From the NCBI RefSeq assembly GCF_947179165.1, contig NC_077247.1, forward strand, positions 13,963,501 to 14,027,500: a stretch of DNA of 64,000 nucleotides, written 5' to 3'. Under the pieces are notes generated by a model, which saw only the letters and a program-made list of their open reading frames with translations, had not been told where the DNA came from and made no database searches. This document shows, piece by piece, positions 10,376 through 22,495 of this stretch (position 1 is the stretch's first letter; each line of letters opens with the position of its first letter). Origin of the DNA: Solanum dulcamara. Lineage: Eukaryota; Streptophyta; Magnoliopsida; Solanales; Solanaceae. A program made the position numbers and the translations under genes.

Positions 10376-12655
10376 TAGGGCTGGTTGATTTAGATAGGTC
10401 TTGGCTTCTTAAAAGACACTCGCTATAGTGACCAGGGGTTGCTTACACGGTGGCACCAGATGCAACTGGTGCAAAAACAAGCTTAGCATGCCAAAACCTC
10501 CTATGGCATTCTCGGAATTCATTCAGAACCCCATTCGCACAAATGAAATATGCTACCCAACCAAATTCAGTGTTCCAAACTCAATGGTGCAGTCGAAATT
10601 TATATATGAGGTCATTATGACTAAAACTGGTTCCCACACCCATGGCCTTTTTGAGCCAAATTCCAACAAGTCAGTGCCAACAAGTCATAAATAACTTTGG
10701 GTCGCTACAAGAATGCTCTAATGATGGGATGTATGCTTAAATTCAAAAATGACGTAGAGAGTTATTACAATCCTTGATGCCTCAGACATATCAGTATTAA
10801 ACAAAGCACGTTCTCGATACCTCGTAAATCTTAAATAATTTTATCATAGACTAGGTGATACAATTCCCGTTAAAACCCAGTTTAAAAGTAGAAAAACTAT
10901 GAGAATGTCCTCTCAAAAGTAGTAGTAAAAATCCAATAAAATACTAGGATCGTACCACAAAATGAATGAATATTCTCAATTAATGCAAGCATGCCATCAC
11001 CAGCATCCAAAGAAGAAAGACACAATACAAACAGTAACATCGAGCTAAACCACACAGTTAGGGTAAGAAGGGACTAATCGGGGATCCAAATGCTCCTCCA
11101 TCACGGCCTCGGGTCCAATAAATAGATAATAGATATAGAGGCATCCTAAGCCTGCTGCTGAACAAGAGCGAACAATCGAGACATGGCTCACAATAAGATA
11201 GGGGGAGAAATATATCTAGGATTGACTCCTCACCCTAAAATATGCCATCTTAGCTCCTAACGAGCATAACTAGGCAAAACCTATGGCTACGGTAAGCCAC
11301 AGAGGTCTTCGGCACTAGCACGAAGTCACACCAGCCATCTTAAGCCCCTACCAAAAGCTACGCCTAGATACAAAGGCACTGAAACACCAACTAAAGTATC
11401 TAAGGCTCAAACCTAGCCTAAGGCCATCAGTAGCGATCCTAAGAAGGATAATCTCTCCCAACCCTAATTCAAACGAAACCACAAATCCAAAATAAGGATC
11501 TTAAGAGACTACACTAGTCTAAGGTTCAACCGGAGTTAAGAAAATGGAACAGAAAGGAGGGAGTCCCTAAACCAGGCCAATACCAATCTAAATCACACGT
11601 AATATATGCTAAACGATATCTAATATAACTAAGTCAAAGGGGAAGACCGTAGGCTACCTCGAAGCCAAACATGTGCGCTACGAATACACCAAGATGAAAC
11701 TCTCGACCTCTGAATCACATTCAATCACCGCCACGCTAACAAAATAGTAATAATCTCGTCAATACAGACGTTTTGACACAAAATTTTTATTTTTCGGAGA
11801 CATATCCAAAATCGGGTCTAAAACATAATCGTGGGACCCACACTGACAATCCCAAATTTGACCCCATTAAAAGGTGTATTTGAGCTTAAACAACTTGTGT
11901 TCCAACTTTTAGCATAATTTGATGCTCAAAAAATATGGAAATCAGCCCATGCATAATTTCATCATTAAAGGATAATTCAAGAAGGAGGACAGTCGCTTAG
12001 AAACGGATTTACCTCAAACGATATTTTCACGGATGAAACTAATCACACCAGAACGTTCCTTTTGGAAAATACCATAATTAGAAGATTTGAATCACCCCAT
12101 TCGGACCTATATTGACAAAGAAATTAATTCCCAAAGTTCTTCAAATATTCACTCTGAAAATTACCCAATTCAGCAGCTAAAATCAAGATTTAACCTCAAT
12201 CAAATGCTCCAAATCAGTTTTTTATCTCACCAATGCATTCTTCTCGAAAATATCACAAGTTTGCCTTTTTAACCACTCAATTTGGAGCTCTAAAACTTAA
12301 GTTATGGGGTTTTGAAGTTGGAGAAAAAGACCAAAAATGGGTTGCACCAGCACTGCTGCAACGCCTCTTTTCGGCATAGTCTAAAATCTCTGATGGGATG
12401 ATCGAGATTCATTCGAAACCTCGTGTGCGAAAAAGAGATATGCTATTCCACCAAATTCAATGTTTCGTACCTAATGGCGCATTCACAATTTCCATACGAG
12501 ATCATTTTAATAAAAAATGTGTCCCACATTCAAGTGTCATTTTAAGCCAAATGCCACAACAGGACTCGAGATTAGACCAAAAGCTTCAAAAAGCGAACAA
12601 AGGATCATTCTAGACCAAACTCAACCTTTCGGATCTAACTGCGCTGTCAAAATAA

Positions 12656-13236
12656 AGTACAATAGAAAACTGTGTAAGATAACTATTTCGCTAGGATAAA
12701 GTAGCCATGATAGATTCATTAAAATATTTAGAATATTTAGACTTGAGAATCCACCCTGAAAAGAAATACAAAGTATTAAAAGAAAATACAGTCATAAAGT
12801 GTAACTTTAATAAAGAAGAACATATGTTACACTTTGAAGGAAAACAATATAGAACATTAATAGACTTAATAATAAATTTTAGTGATAAAGTTCAAGAACA
12901 AGAAAAAAATATAATAAGATTTTTAGAAGTAATAGAAGCTACTTAGAATAAACAGAAAAAGGTACTAGAAAGATTTGAATAAATTTTTGATTTTCTGAAA
13001 TCACAAGATTTAAAAATAGATAGAAACATTCAATATTTAAATACTAAATTTAATTTAGAGAAAATACCTACTAAAATAGAAATAGAAAAATTAATAAATA
13101 CAATCACAGAAATATCGAAATAATTAGAAATAAGAACAACTCAATTAGTAACAAAAATAACATGGCAGGTAGAAGATCTAAATACTGAGATAAGCTAATT
13201 AAAAAGAATAATCCATAAATTAAAAGAGATTTCTCT
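12656..13236 (+). pseudogene. EPRV copy 2: leader end and ORF1 (coiled-coil-like protein)
   Basis: An ORF starts at ATG 12,707 (MIDSLKYLEYLDL) and is open for 79 codons to 12,946. The same frame then continues with several stops to about 13,236. The product is rich in Lys, Glu, Ile and Asn, with leucine/isoleucine spacing suggesting coiled coils, and has no enzyme motif. It is the first gene after the leader in the pararetroviral order. The 50 bases before it do not match the LTR and are probably the end of the viral leader. Base composition is very AT-rich, as in the rest of the EPRV. The function is unknown. Confidence 0.65.
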
Positions 13237-13239
13237 TTC

Positions 13240-13560
13240 ATGAGTGACAAAGATATTACATATATAAAGGCATTAGATTTTACAACTAAATTTCACACCA
13301 AGCCAATAGGATTTTCAAATCACCAACCTGCAAGCAAGACAGACAGAGACCTTCTTAAACAAAATAATACAATAATAGCATTACTAGTAGAATTAAATAC
13401 AAAAATAGATAAACTGGTTAAAGGAAAAGAAAAAGAACAACCTGAACAACCAAAGAATACTTAGATAGATGAATTAATAACCCAATTAAAAAAATGTTGA
13501 AATAACTCCACAAAAAGAGAGACCAAAAATAACCAGAAAACCACAACAAATGGGCTCTTT
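13240..13560 (+). pseudogene. EPRV copy 2: ORF2
   Basis: The frame opens at ATG 13,240 (MSDKDITYIKALDF) and ends at TAG 13,462-13,464. The rest of the ORF2 reading, visible without that stop in copy 1, continues to about 13,560 with more lesions. The sequence is Lys/Glu/Gln-rich, with a short heptad-like stretch around residues 42-62. A small helical protein just upstream of the movement protein resembles the virion-associated or insect-transmission proteins of caulimovirids, but there is no diagnostic motif. Confidence 0.65.
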
Positions 13561-14040
13561 TTTGGTAGGACATGAACCGCCGAAAAAGATCAAGAGTAAG
13601 TTTTTCAGACAATAGAATAGGTAATAACCTTATTTCTAGAATACTAACAAGACATCAATCAAATAAAGAACAATTTCAAGAATTACATCAGATAATAGAT
13701 GTAGACAAAGATTTATAAATCTTCCAACAAAATCAATTGAAATTATGCAATCCTAAGACACTATATTATAAAAATACTTTTCAAGAGATAATTATTTATA
13801 TAGACATTATAAAGAAGAACAATTATTAGCTATAGGAGATAATATAGCAACAATAAACCTAGTAAATCCTGAATCATTAAAAAGAATAATGAATAAATGA
13901 AAAGTTTAGAAAAATTTAATAAATGAAAAGTTTTTGCACCAGAGGCTCATCTAATGTACCGACTACAATTATACTAGTCAAAGAGAAATACATGATGATG
14001 AGATAGAAACTATTATAGAAACGGAAAAATAAATTATGAA
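13561..14040 (+). pseudogene. EPRV copy 2: movement-protein remnant with internal deletion
   Basis: The N-terminal part (SFSDNRIGNNLISRIL) is shared with copy 1 at 4,500-4,620. At about 13,898-13,908 the sequence jumps from the equivalent of copy 1 position ~4,813 to ~5,235, deleting about 425 bases that hold the 30K core. A second gap of about 35 bases lies near 13,950. Several stops are present. Homology to copy 1 ends where copy 1 is cut, near 13,975. Confidence 0.75.
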
Positions 14041-15050
14041 TATAAAAATGATACAAGAAGGATATGAGGTTGATAAAGCTATAGACTAAGCCATAATAAG
14101 ATATGAAGAAAATAATTATATAACATTCAAGTGTAAAGGATGTAAACTAGGAGGAATGAATCTAAAAAAAACCAAAAGACATTTCAAGTTATGTGAATTC
14201 AGAACAAATAATTTAGGATATATAACATAATGTACAGATGATCTTAATGAATTGGTAGCTGCATTTTATGATAATGAAGAAGAAGTAGAATTAAAATCTA
14301 TACTAAGTCAAAAAGAATTAATGGAATCGACTAGTTCAAGCCCCTTTCAAAGAACATTTCATCAACATGCAGTAGACACTAGTACAAGAAATGTACCTAG
14401 AAGAAGAGTTTTTAGGTTAAATCCAAATCCCGAGATAATAATAGAAAATATTAAACCAATAGGAAGAAGAATGCTTATAGAAGAACCTATTAGATTAGAA
14501 GAAGGAGAAAATAAAGGAAAAATATTAAATATAGTTGCACATGACCCTCAAATATGGAATACAATTATAGACTTATGGAAAGGAATAGTAGTAGCAGATT
14601 ATATCAAAAATTACCAAGAGACAGATGCTGAGATAATGCATAAATACATGGATTTTTTTTAGGAGAATCTGCAAAAGAAGTATGGGAAGCATATAAGACA
14701 GATATCTCTCAAGAATTTTAAGTTTTACTAAATATTGGGCCAAACTTGTATACTTTTACAAATAAAATGCATAGTCTAATTATAGGAGAAAATCCAAATG
14801 GTGATTTAATAATATTACTACGAAATGATTTAGTAAAGTTAGAACAACTGAGTATTACAAGTTGTTTTCATATAAAGAATTTCTTAAAAGACTATTTTTA
14901 TTATTGTACAATTTGTGGAAATACATTCGATGAAGAATTAGGTAAGAAGGCTATTAACATTAGAAAAAAGAATGACGAACTCGAATAAAGACTAAGAGTA
15001 TTAGGAAAGGGAAATAAAATATAAAAGAAGAAAACATATCTATACAACAA
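14041..15050 (+). pseudogene. EPRV copy 2: coat-protein region
   Basis: Around 14,120-14,200 a Cys/His cluster (KCKGC, then H-x3-C) resembles a zinc finger. The longest open stretch is 14,252-14,662 (136 codons), rich in acidic residues followed by the basic patch NVPRRRVFRLN. It contains IWNTIIDLWKG and is followed after a frame break by an open stretch at 14,746-14,988 with YYCTICGNTF. Position between movement protein and protease, and this composition, match the capsid domain of caulimovirid polyproteins. Stops and frameshifts at about 14,662, 14,720 and 14,988 inactivate it. Confidence 0.65.
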
Positions 15051-15715
15051 AGAGAACCAATAAATCTAGAAAGACTGTGTCATGAAGTAGCAGAGGAAGA
15101 AGCAGAATTAGTAAACCTAGAACAGCTACTAAACCTAGAACGATATAGAAATTTTTTTTCTTTCATACGTCCCACATATGAAACTCTAATATGTAATGAA
15201 GATAAAAAATTTACTTCAATAAAAATACTAGCTAGACTTAGGATAAAAGAGGTAGAAATTGAATCATTAGTGTTAGTAGATACAGGACGTATAAGCTATA
15301 TAATAAATAAGAAAATAGTAACACAAAATCTACTACAAACTCTAACTAAACCAGTTGCAGCAATTCAAATGGATGGAACTCATAATGTATACGAGTATTA
15401 TATAGATAAAGCACAAATTAGATTTATAAATACATGTGATGAATTTTACTAACCAACATACAATATTAATTGAATATGGGCATGAGATTTGAACATAAAG
15501 GTAGATTTGATAATAGGATTACACTTTATATTATATGATAATGGAAGTTGTTTAATGTTAAGAGACGGCGTAATATTCTTTAAAAAGACCACATATACAC
15601 CAATACAAACTAAAAAATTGGTAACTAAAGGAAGATACACTAAGGAAAATACACCAAATAGTAAAGATAAAACAAACATTACATCCTCTAGTATCTCAGC
15701 CAAAACCTGAAGACA
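15051..15715 (+). pseudogene. EPRV copy 2: retropepsin-type protease
   Basis: The segment 15,240-15,452 holds LVLVDTGRISYIINKK, with the DTG active-site triad of retroviral-type aspartic proteases. The family cleaves the viral polyprotein. The usual second flap and Gly-containing motif lies past the stop at 15,450 and in a shifted frame to about 15,560. A 206-codon frame on the opposite strand (15,449-16,069) is an antisense shadow. Confidence 0.75.
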
Positions 15716-16690
15716 CGCTGTGATATTTTTAAGAATGATGATGAGTGTTGCAAAGAACAAAAAGACATGTATGAGGAAGAAGATTATGATAAATATATAC
15801 GTGAAAAGGACTATACAGTAATAGACATAGAAACTGAATTTTATTAATTTTAAAACAGGAATTGATAGAATAGGAATTATCAAAGTTACAAAAAATTTAG
15901 AAAATATAGTAAAAATACTAGATGAAATGGAAATAATAGGAGAACAACCCTTAATACATTGGGGTGCTAATAAACTAATGTGTAAATTAGATATTATAAA
16001 CCAGAATATGTAATAAAGACAACAACCATAGAAGCAACTAATCAAGATGTAGAAGACTTTAGTATACAAATTAAAGAATTATTAAAATTAGGAGTAATAA
16101 GACGATCTACTTCAAAACATAGATCTGCAATATTTATGGTAAGAAATAATTGTGAGATAGTAAGAGAAAAGGCTAGAATGGTAATAAATTATAAGAGATT
16201 GAATGATAATACTAGAATCGATGCATACAAATTACCTAATAAAAATGAATTAACTAATAGAATACAAGATAAAAATTATTTAGTAAATTTTATTGTAAAT
16301 CAGGATACTGCAGGTAAAAATGCATCCAAACACTATAGAATGAACAACATTTACTTGTCCTGAAGGACATTTTGAATGGTTACCTATGCCATTTGGCCTA
16401 AAAACAGTACCTCCCATATTTCAGAGAAAAATGGATACTATGTTTGAAGATTATAAAAACTTTGTCTTAGTATATATATAATATTTTAGTATTTAGCAAA
16501 GATATGCAAGAACACTTAGGGCATCTACAAACAGTTTTTAGATTATTTGTACAACATGGAATCATAATAAGTAAGAAGAATATGGAATTATGTAAAACAC
16601 ATATAATTTTTTTAGGAATAAATTAGGAGACGGAAAAGTAAAGTTACAACCACATATAGCTAAAAAGGTATTAGACATGCCAAATACATT
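15716..16690 (+). pseudogene. EPRV copy 2: reverse transcriptase
   Basis: Upstream connection motifs IHWGANKLMCKLDI and IKTTTIEA (about 15,950-16,030) lead into KELLKLGVIRRSTSKHRS and ARMVINYKRLND (about 16,070-16,210), typical of caulimovirid RT. The LPMPFGLK-type motif is at about 16,380. The catalytic YIDDILVFS region at about 16,470-16,500 is disrupted by an insertion in a TATATATA run that shifts the frame. The downstream GIIISKKNMELCK block follows. Stops and shifts at about 16,360 and 16,480 show it cannot make an enzyme. Confidence 0.82.
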
Positions 16691-17295
16691 AGATAATACT
16701 AAAGATTTATAAAACAAATTGAGGATTAATAAATTACGCACGATACTTTATTCAAGACTTAGGAAAAATAGCAGGACCTTTGTATTCTAAAACAGGAAGT
16801 AAAGGCCAAAAGCGTTTTAATATGGAAGATATTAAATTATTACAATACATTAAAAAAAAATTAAAATCATCTCTGATCTGAATGTACCCTTAGAAACAGA
16901 TTACTTAATAATAGAAATAGACGGAAGCCTCTTAGGATGGGGAGCAGTCTTAAAAGCTACACCTAATAAATATAGTACTAAAAGTGAAGAAAAAATTTGC
17001 ACCTATCAAAGTGAAAAATACAAAGAAAAAAGAAATATGAGTAGTATAGACACAAAAGTATTAGTAGTAATGTATGAATTAAATAGTTTTCGATTATATA
17101 CTTTTAATGAAACTGAAATATTAGTAAGAACTGATTGCGAATCTATAGTTAAATTCATCAAAAGATAAATAAAAAACTAGTAGTAGAAGACGATGGCTTA
17201 ATTTTATGGATACTATATCTATATATCAAAATGTTGTATTTGAATATATAAAAGGCAAAGATAATGATTTAGCAGATCAAGTAAGTAGACTAAAA
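16691..17295 (+). pseudogene. EPRV copy 2: RNase H domain
   Basis: IIEIDGSLLGWGAVLK at about 16,905-16,960 carries the first catalytic Asp. EKRNMSSIDTKVLVVMYELN supplies the helix with the catalytic Glu equivalent, and LVRTDCESIVKFI (about 17,125) the third acidic position. FEYIKGKDNDLADQVSRL (about 17,230-17,295) matches the end motif of RNase H in pararetroviruses. The domain removes RNA from RNA:DNA hybrids after RT. Stops at about 17,166 and 17,180 interrupt it. Confidence 0.8.
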
Positions 17296-17314
17296 ATAAA
17301 TATTTATTTTCAGC

Positions 17315-18328
17315 TTGAGACCAGTAGGTCTAATGCCAATAGACAAAGGCAAGGGTATAGCTTCGACAACAGACACTTATGCTCAGACACTATTAGGTAA
17401 TATTAATTTTAGACCTCAGACAACATCCACAAAAATGACGGAAAGGATGTATTTTCAAAAACATAACTTAATATTTTATCCACAATCTAATTTATCATTT
17501 AGAATATTACCAGAATGTGTTGTAGATATACCTAAAAAACGTTTAGTAGATAATTTATGGATAGCTTATAATAAAAAAGATAATAAATATTTTATAGCAG
17601 AATTAAATGCATTATGCCAATACTTTACAGATAAAAGTAGAGAGAATAAGTTTAAATACTATGTAGTTATACATGGAAAAAGTAACAGTATTTTTCATAC
17701 ATGGAAAGAAGTATTAGCCTCGATAAAAGGTATGCAAAAACAATTTTTTTAAAAGGTTTTAATGATTATATTGAAGCCTTAGACTATGCAAGAGGGATAC
17801 TTGGTCCAAGCTATTATATTTCTCCATCCCTCAGACAAAATCTAGACAAGACCCCTCAATATAACATCCAAAAAGATACAAATAAAATAATTTTTTGTGG
17901 CCATTGCTCATCAATGACTGAACCCTTCAGAATACTCAGCGCCATAACTGAAGCCCTACACCAAGAAAATGCTAAATTAATGGAGCAGGTGAAGGAGCTA
18001 AAAGGCAAAGTCACATCCTAGCAGACTCATAGCCAGAAAATATCATAACCAAGTTTTCCATCTCAAGAAAAAATGGATGAGAAGGGTGTGCATTCCTCAA
18101 TGAATGCAAATAAATCCACTGCATTGGATGTTGATACAGCTAGTCTAGTTCAAATGGTAGCTAGTAAAGACACATCAATTCCATTTATGGCAGTCACTTT
18201 ACCAAAAAGTGAAGATGAAGGTTCTTCATCAAGCCGAAGACTACCAAGATCTTTCACTGAGGGAGAGGCATTAAAAAAGAAAAACATACTATCTAAGAAG
18301 AAAAAAAATGAAAAATCGAAGGTATAAT
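17315..18328 (+). pseudogene. EPRV copy 2: viroplasmin/translational transactivator (ORF4)
   Basis: The frame opens at ATG 17,315 and reads 145 codons. At a T7 run (about 17,744-17,751) it must shift by one base into the frame ending at 18,021, and a further ORF starts at 18,073. Residues around YYVVIHGKSNSIFHTW, then FNDYIEALDYARG after the shift, fit the RNase H1-like Cauli_VI fold found in caulimovirus inclusion-body proteins. ALHQENAKLMEQVKELKGK resembles a short coiled coil. The family builds viroplasms and lets ribosomes reinitiate on polycistronic RNA. The C-terminal part is Lys-rich and is cut at 18,328 by element X4; it resumes at 26,152. Confidence 0.8.
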
Positions 18329-18447
18329 TGTCATGACCTGATTTCTCAAGTCATTATGGCACCTATTATCAATCCACCAGTAGGTAAGCCTAACCCCACA
18401 GTATGGAACCATAGACAATGGATCATCATAAGCAGAAAAAAATAACC

Positions 18448-18448
<1 letters not shown>

Positions 18449-18492
<44 letters not shown>

Positions 18493-18521
18493 CAACAATA
18501 ATAATAATAGTAATAATAATG
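18449..18521. repeat. (TAA)n microsatellite
   Basis: About 70 bases of TAA/AAC/TAG triplets with few interruptions. The right LTR has a shorter version around 22,616-22,640, so the repeat expanded after insertion or shrank in the other copy. A G-run (18,968-18,980) lies 450 bases downstream. Confidence 0.93.
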
Positions 18522-19529
18522 AGAAAAGAAGAATAATAACAATACAACAAGATAACCCCCAAGACCTGATATTAATCAGTAGTCGAGCTACTAGACCAAA
18601 TAAGAAAGTATAATGTTTATACATATATAATAATAATAATAGTAATATAAACTGTCTTCGAATACAAAATAAAGACTGCTCCAAGTCCATCATAGAAGGA
18701 GATATGCAACTCTGAGCACCAAATGCTCACCGAAGTCTCCAAAATCCAAGAGTTTCTCTGTACGATATCCAAATTAGTAGTGAAAACTTGTACTATGATC
18801 TGCAAGGTGTAGAAGTGTAGTATGAGTACCAACAAGTGGCACTCAGTAGGCATCGGTCGACTGAGCTCCAAAGATAAAGCAAGTATAAAGAACATATAAG
18901 CAGGAAGTGTATATCACAATTAACTAACAAGAATACTAGGGAATCCTGCAATAAGAACATCTGATAAGGGGGGGGGGGGGATATAGGAAACAAAGGACAT
19001 AGCTGGTGGCGCCAGCCCAAGACCTAAACACGACAACACACTATGAAGGGGAGACAACTAAATGACAACCTACTAACAGAAGTAAGCACACATGTCACAT
19101 AAAGGCCCAAAGGACCGTATCAACTAAATCCTTATACAAAAGATAGATAAGTAAGCACAAACGCAATAACTACCTTCAAATAAGAGACCACTCTTTATAC
19201 CGCCAGAAATTTGCAAATAGTAATACAATACCTCCTGGGCCCTTGTGTACCCGAGATGTTCACTCACAAATAGGTAAACCCGTACGACATCCCATACTAT
19301 CGACAAGTACAAACAACTATGCTGGTGATAGACATATATGCATGAAAGTAATGTAGGAAAACCAGTAGTATCATCAATGCCCAACACCTCATACCAAAAT
19401 ATATACACCTACTTTCAGTCCCGGCTGGGAAGTAGGATCCATGCGCCTCTATGGGATCGCCATGGGCAAATTTGGAGCACCCCTATATACCGCCTGGTCT
19501 CGATCTAGGTCTTTTCTCAATCTATAACA

Positions 19530-19702
19530 TGAATGCCTCCTCAATGCCTTGAATCAATATCATAAAAGGAGTGAATCCTTGATGCCTAAAATCAATATAA
19601 AATGAGCGCATCCTTGATGCCTCGAATCGTTATAAAATGAGCAAATCTTCGATGCCTCGAATCAGTTTAATAAAATGAGCACATCCTCGATGCCTCCAGT
19701 CC
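19530..19702. repeat. About 36-bp tandem array, five units (left LTR of X4)
   Basis: Units of the form CATCCTTGATGCCTCGAATC followed by ATATAAAATGAGC repeat with 34-42 base spacing and moderate divergence. LTR X2 carries the same word at its break by X3 (8,018 and 10,770). Confidence 0.82.
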
Positions 19703-21097
19703 ACTAAAATAGTAGTAGATAGGTAGTACGACCCCCTATTCGACAATGAGTATAAAATAGTTTGGGTTACAACCCAGCTTTCTAAAATTAATACTAGAAC
19801 CAATGCATGCACCGAGGTCAAATACATCCGTGAGAAAACAATGATGTAATGCAATGCATGTCATCACTAGAACCTAAACAACATGCATAATCACATACAA
19901 TAATGACTCCACAACCACCCTACCCTCTAGAGAATATGACAGGGCTCACAAATACAACCGACCTCAAATCTACTGTGTCACTTAAGTTATATAGGAATTT
20001 CTGAGTCCAAGAGTTAAGAATAACAAGTTTTTCATTACCCCCTTGATCTATGAATGGGAAGGATGAAAGCGCCCAACTCTACTCCTCCAACTCAAACATA
20101 AGGCCCAATAGAGAACTCACCCTAACTTGGTAACAAGAAGGAGGAAAAGAGGAAACAAATGCTCAACTAGTCAATCAATACCTCCAGATCCATCTGAGAG
20201 AATATCACCTCGAGATTCATAACCACAAATAGCCCCACAAAATGGCAATATAAAAGCGTAGAGGATTCTAACTCTAAATCTAGAAATGGAATCCAATAGT
20301 AATTCACAAGCCTAAATGGGTGAAAATCACTACACCAAGGTTCTAACGCACATGTACTATAATAATGAATAAACTAAGTCTCCTAAACCTCCACCAACAA
20401 CAGTTACAACAACTACGAATCAATTCAAACCTCAAGTCTAAGGCACAAATCTTCCAATCATCATAAGCAATGAACAAATCACCTAAAATAGGTTAATCAA
20501 GGCCAAACTAAGGCATAATTAATAAGCTTACCAACTACAAGGGAAATCTCATAAAGGCAACCTAGACTAAGGATCACACCGGGAAAATGAATAAAAAATA
20601 TAGGAATCAAGCATAATCTGTCATATACACTTCAAACCACAAGTAAATTATCTTTCACAATACCTTATAAATCTCAATCAAATGAAAGGAGACTGTAGCC
20701 TAACTCGAAGCCAAACACGCGCGCTCCAAGTCCACTTTCCCATACATTTTTGCTCCATAATTGACTCCAAATGCCTCCACACTATCAAAATGTTGATCAT
20801 CTTGTCAATACAAATGTTTTGACACTAAAATCATATTTTTCAGAGACAAACCCAAAATTGGGTCTAAACAGGATTGTGGGATCGACGGACGAAATCGAAA
20901 AAACAACCTCTGTCACAAGATCCCAAATAGCTCAAGGAACTTGTGCCCTAAAAATGGGCACATTACGAGAAGCGAAAGAGCTCAAAACAACCCCACCAAT
21001 TGCAAGCCCTAAAATAGTTAAAAATGCAAGGAAACAACGAATTTATGCAGAACTTACAAGATTTTTAGGATGAGAAACCACTGTCAGGCCTTATTTT

Positions 21098-21275
21098 TTC
21101 TCCGCGAATGCGGAGGTCAAGCATTCTAACCCTTCACAAATGCGGAGAGTCCATCGGTGAACGCGGAGGTCTAGGGGATGTCCCCCCATGAATGCGTTGA
21201 AGTGCTCGCGAACGTGGAGGCTTGGCTACCATATTTCTGTGAATGCGGCCAAGAGGCCTGCAAATGTGGAGCACA
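21098..21275. repeat. CGAATGCGGAG word array (left LTR of X4)
   Basis: CGAATGCGGAG, CAAATGCGGAG, GAACGCGGAG, GAACGTGGAG and similar recur about eight times in 180 bases, 700-880 bases from the biological 5' end of this LTR. Confidence 0.82.
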
Positions 21276-21977
21276 AGAGTGGGATGCACTAGTAGACCTG
21301 CATCAGCTAAGGCCAAGGGAATTTGGGATTCTCTTATAGGGGTTTAGAATTCATTCGAGACCCCGAACGCGCAAATAGATTATGCTATCCTACCAAATTC
21401 GATGTTTCAGACTCAATGGCGCAGTTAAAATTTCCATCCAAGGCCGTCTCGAGAAAAATGTGGGTCCCACACCCAAGCATAATTTTTGCCAATTTTATGA
21501 GATTGCTCGAAATGAGATCCGAAGCCTCGGAACACGAATGAAGGATTGTTCTAGACCAAACTCGACATTCCAGAGCAAACCGCACAGATGGAATTTCAAT
21601 CTGAGCACATTTCTAAGAATGTTGATCGAAGTCAACTTTAGTTAAAATTTCAAAGACTAAAACACTAAATGACCTTAAATTCACACTGATTGCCTCGATG
21701 CTCATGCTGACCATGCTGCTAGCCTAATTTGTCTATTCCGAAGTTAATGGAAACATCAAAATTCCATTCTTACATCGTCTTCCTAGATTTTAGACCGATA
21801 TCAATTGTTCAAGCTCCAAGAGTTCCAAAATAGTAAAACAGGCATAAAATTCAAATGAATGACCAAGCAACCGAGCTGTCAATGTCAGCAAGTCATAAAT
21901 GACTTGGAATAGCTACAAGAAGACTCTAAATACTGAAAATATCAAAAAATACAAAAATGATCGTGGGGGTCATTACA

Positions 21978-22495
21978 ACATTCACTACTAAAAGGTCTTT
22001 CATCCTCAAAAGTCAAAGGATAAAAAAGAACCCAAGTTCACAAAAAGATCAGAAAACTAGGCCCACAAGCTCTGCCAAGCCTACAGGTGCCTTCTCAGGT
22101 CAGGCTTGCCAACCTAGGACTCAAGCTAAGAGGAAGCTCCCCATATTTCACTTTTCTCTTTGATAAGTCAAACCAACTTCCAATTTCTCTATTTTGATAC
22201 TAACTTCACTGAACGCAACAGACACATTCGATATAAGCCAAAACCACACAGATTTCCTAAAAATAGTCGACTAACAGACAAGAGGACATGCTAAATAACT
22301 TCCAAGTTGAATTCTTTGCTTTATACTTCAAACTCAAGATTCTTTAGTCATCATCGACATCTTTCCCAATCTAAACCACAGTAGCAACTCCCAACACAAT
22401 CTGAATATTTCCACAATAACCAAGAAGGATATGCAAGCACCACCTGAACATCAAAGAGCGGCAATAATTCAATATAAGCAACTCTGATTCTACTC
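21978..22495 (-). other. X4 internal region, non-coding
   Basis: These 518 bases hold no open frame with recognisable gag or pol residues. The left end (CACTACTAAAAGGTCTTTCATCCTC) resembles the degenerate polypurine complement of other elements here. The right end holds the primer-site complement at 22,481-22,492, three bases from the LTR. The middle has no feature I recognise. Confidence 0.75.

Larger units (their letters stand above)
8026..10769 (-). mobile_element. Solo LTR of family X (X3), nested in X2
   Basis: 2,744 bp from TATCACAACCC to GAGTTATTACA, flanked by the perfect duplication ATCCT at 8,021-8,025 and 10,770-10,774. After removal, the X2 sequence joins into the GCATCCTTGATGCCTC motif seen at 19,610. 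The plus-strand start shows TA instead of TG. Sense is minus by analogy with X4. It is non-coding; frames such as 8,637-8,873 mirror those in X1 only because both are the same LTR. Confidence 0.88.
5362..12655 (-). mobile_element. Family X LTR (X2), truncated and twice interrupted
   Basis: It begins TGTCACTATC at 5,362, matching the LTR start at 18,329. The family sequence continues at 5,362-5,483, 6,813-8,025 and 10,775 to about 12,655, interrupted by a Mutator-like element (5,484-6,803) and a solo X LTR (8,026-10,769). Without insertions it is roughly 3.2 kb, against 3.65 kb for a full family LTR. The biological 5' end (TGTAATGACC side) is missing: homology stops near CTGCGCTGTCAAAAT and pararetroviral sequence follows. 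No matching target duplication for TAGAT (5,357-5,361) is seen at the right border, so that junction reflects a later rearrangement. Confidence 0.75.
18329..21977 (-). repeat. X4 3' LTR (left copy)
   Basis: It starts TGTCATGACCTG and ends GGGGGTCATTACA on the plus strand, with the TG/CA ends intact. It contains an AAT microsatellite, a 36-bp tandem array and a CGAATGCGGAG word array. Long frames on the minus strand at 18,293-18,693 are only translations of the AAT repeat. Confidence 0.9.

Noticed and set aside
10428..10694. 88-codon frame as a small gene
   Set aside because: It lies in LTR X3; the similar reading at 21,323-21,541 reflects shared LTR sequence, not a conserved protein.
15449..16069. 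206-codon open frame on the minus strand
   Set aside because: It is exactly antisense to the EPRV protease/RT, very rich in Ile, Phe and Tyr as expected from AT-rich complement, and has no domain.
18293..18693. Minus-strand frames with poly-Ile or poly-Leu runs
   Set aside because: They are translations of the (TAA)n microsatellite in the X4 LTR.
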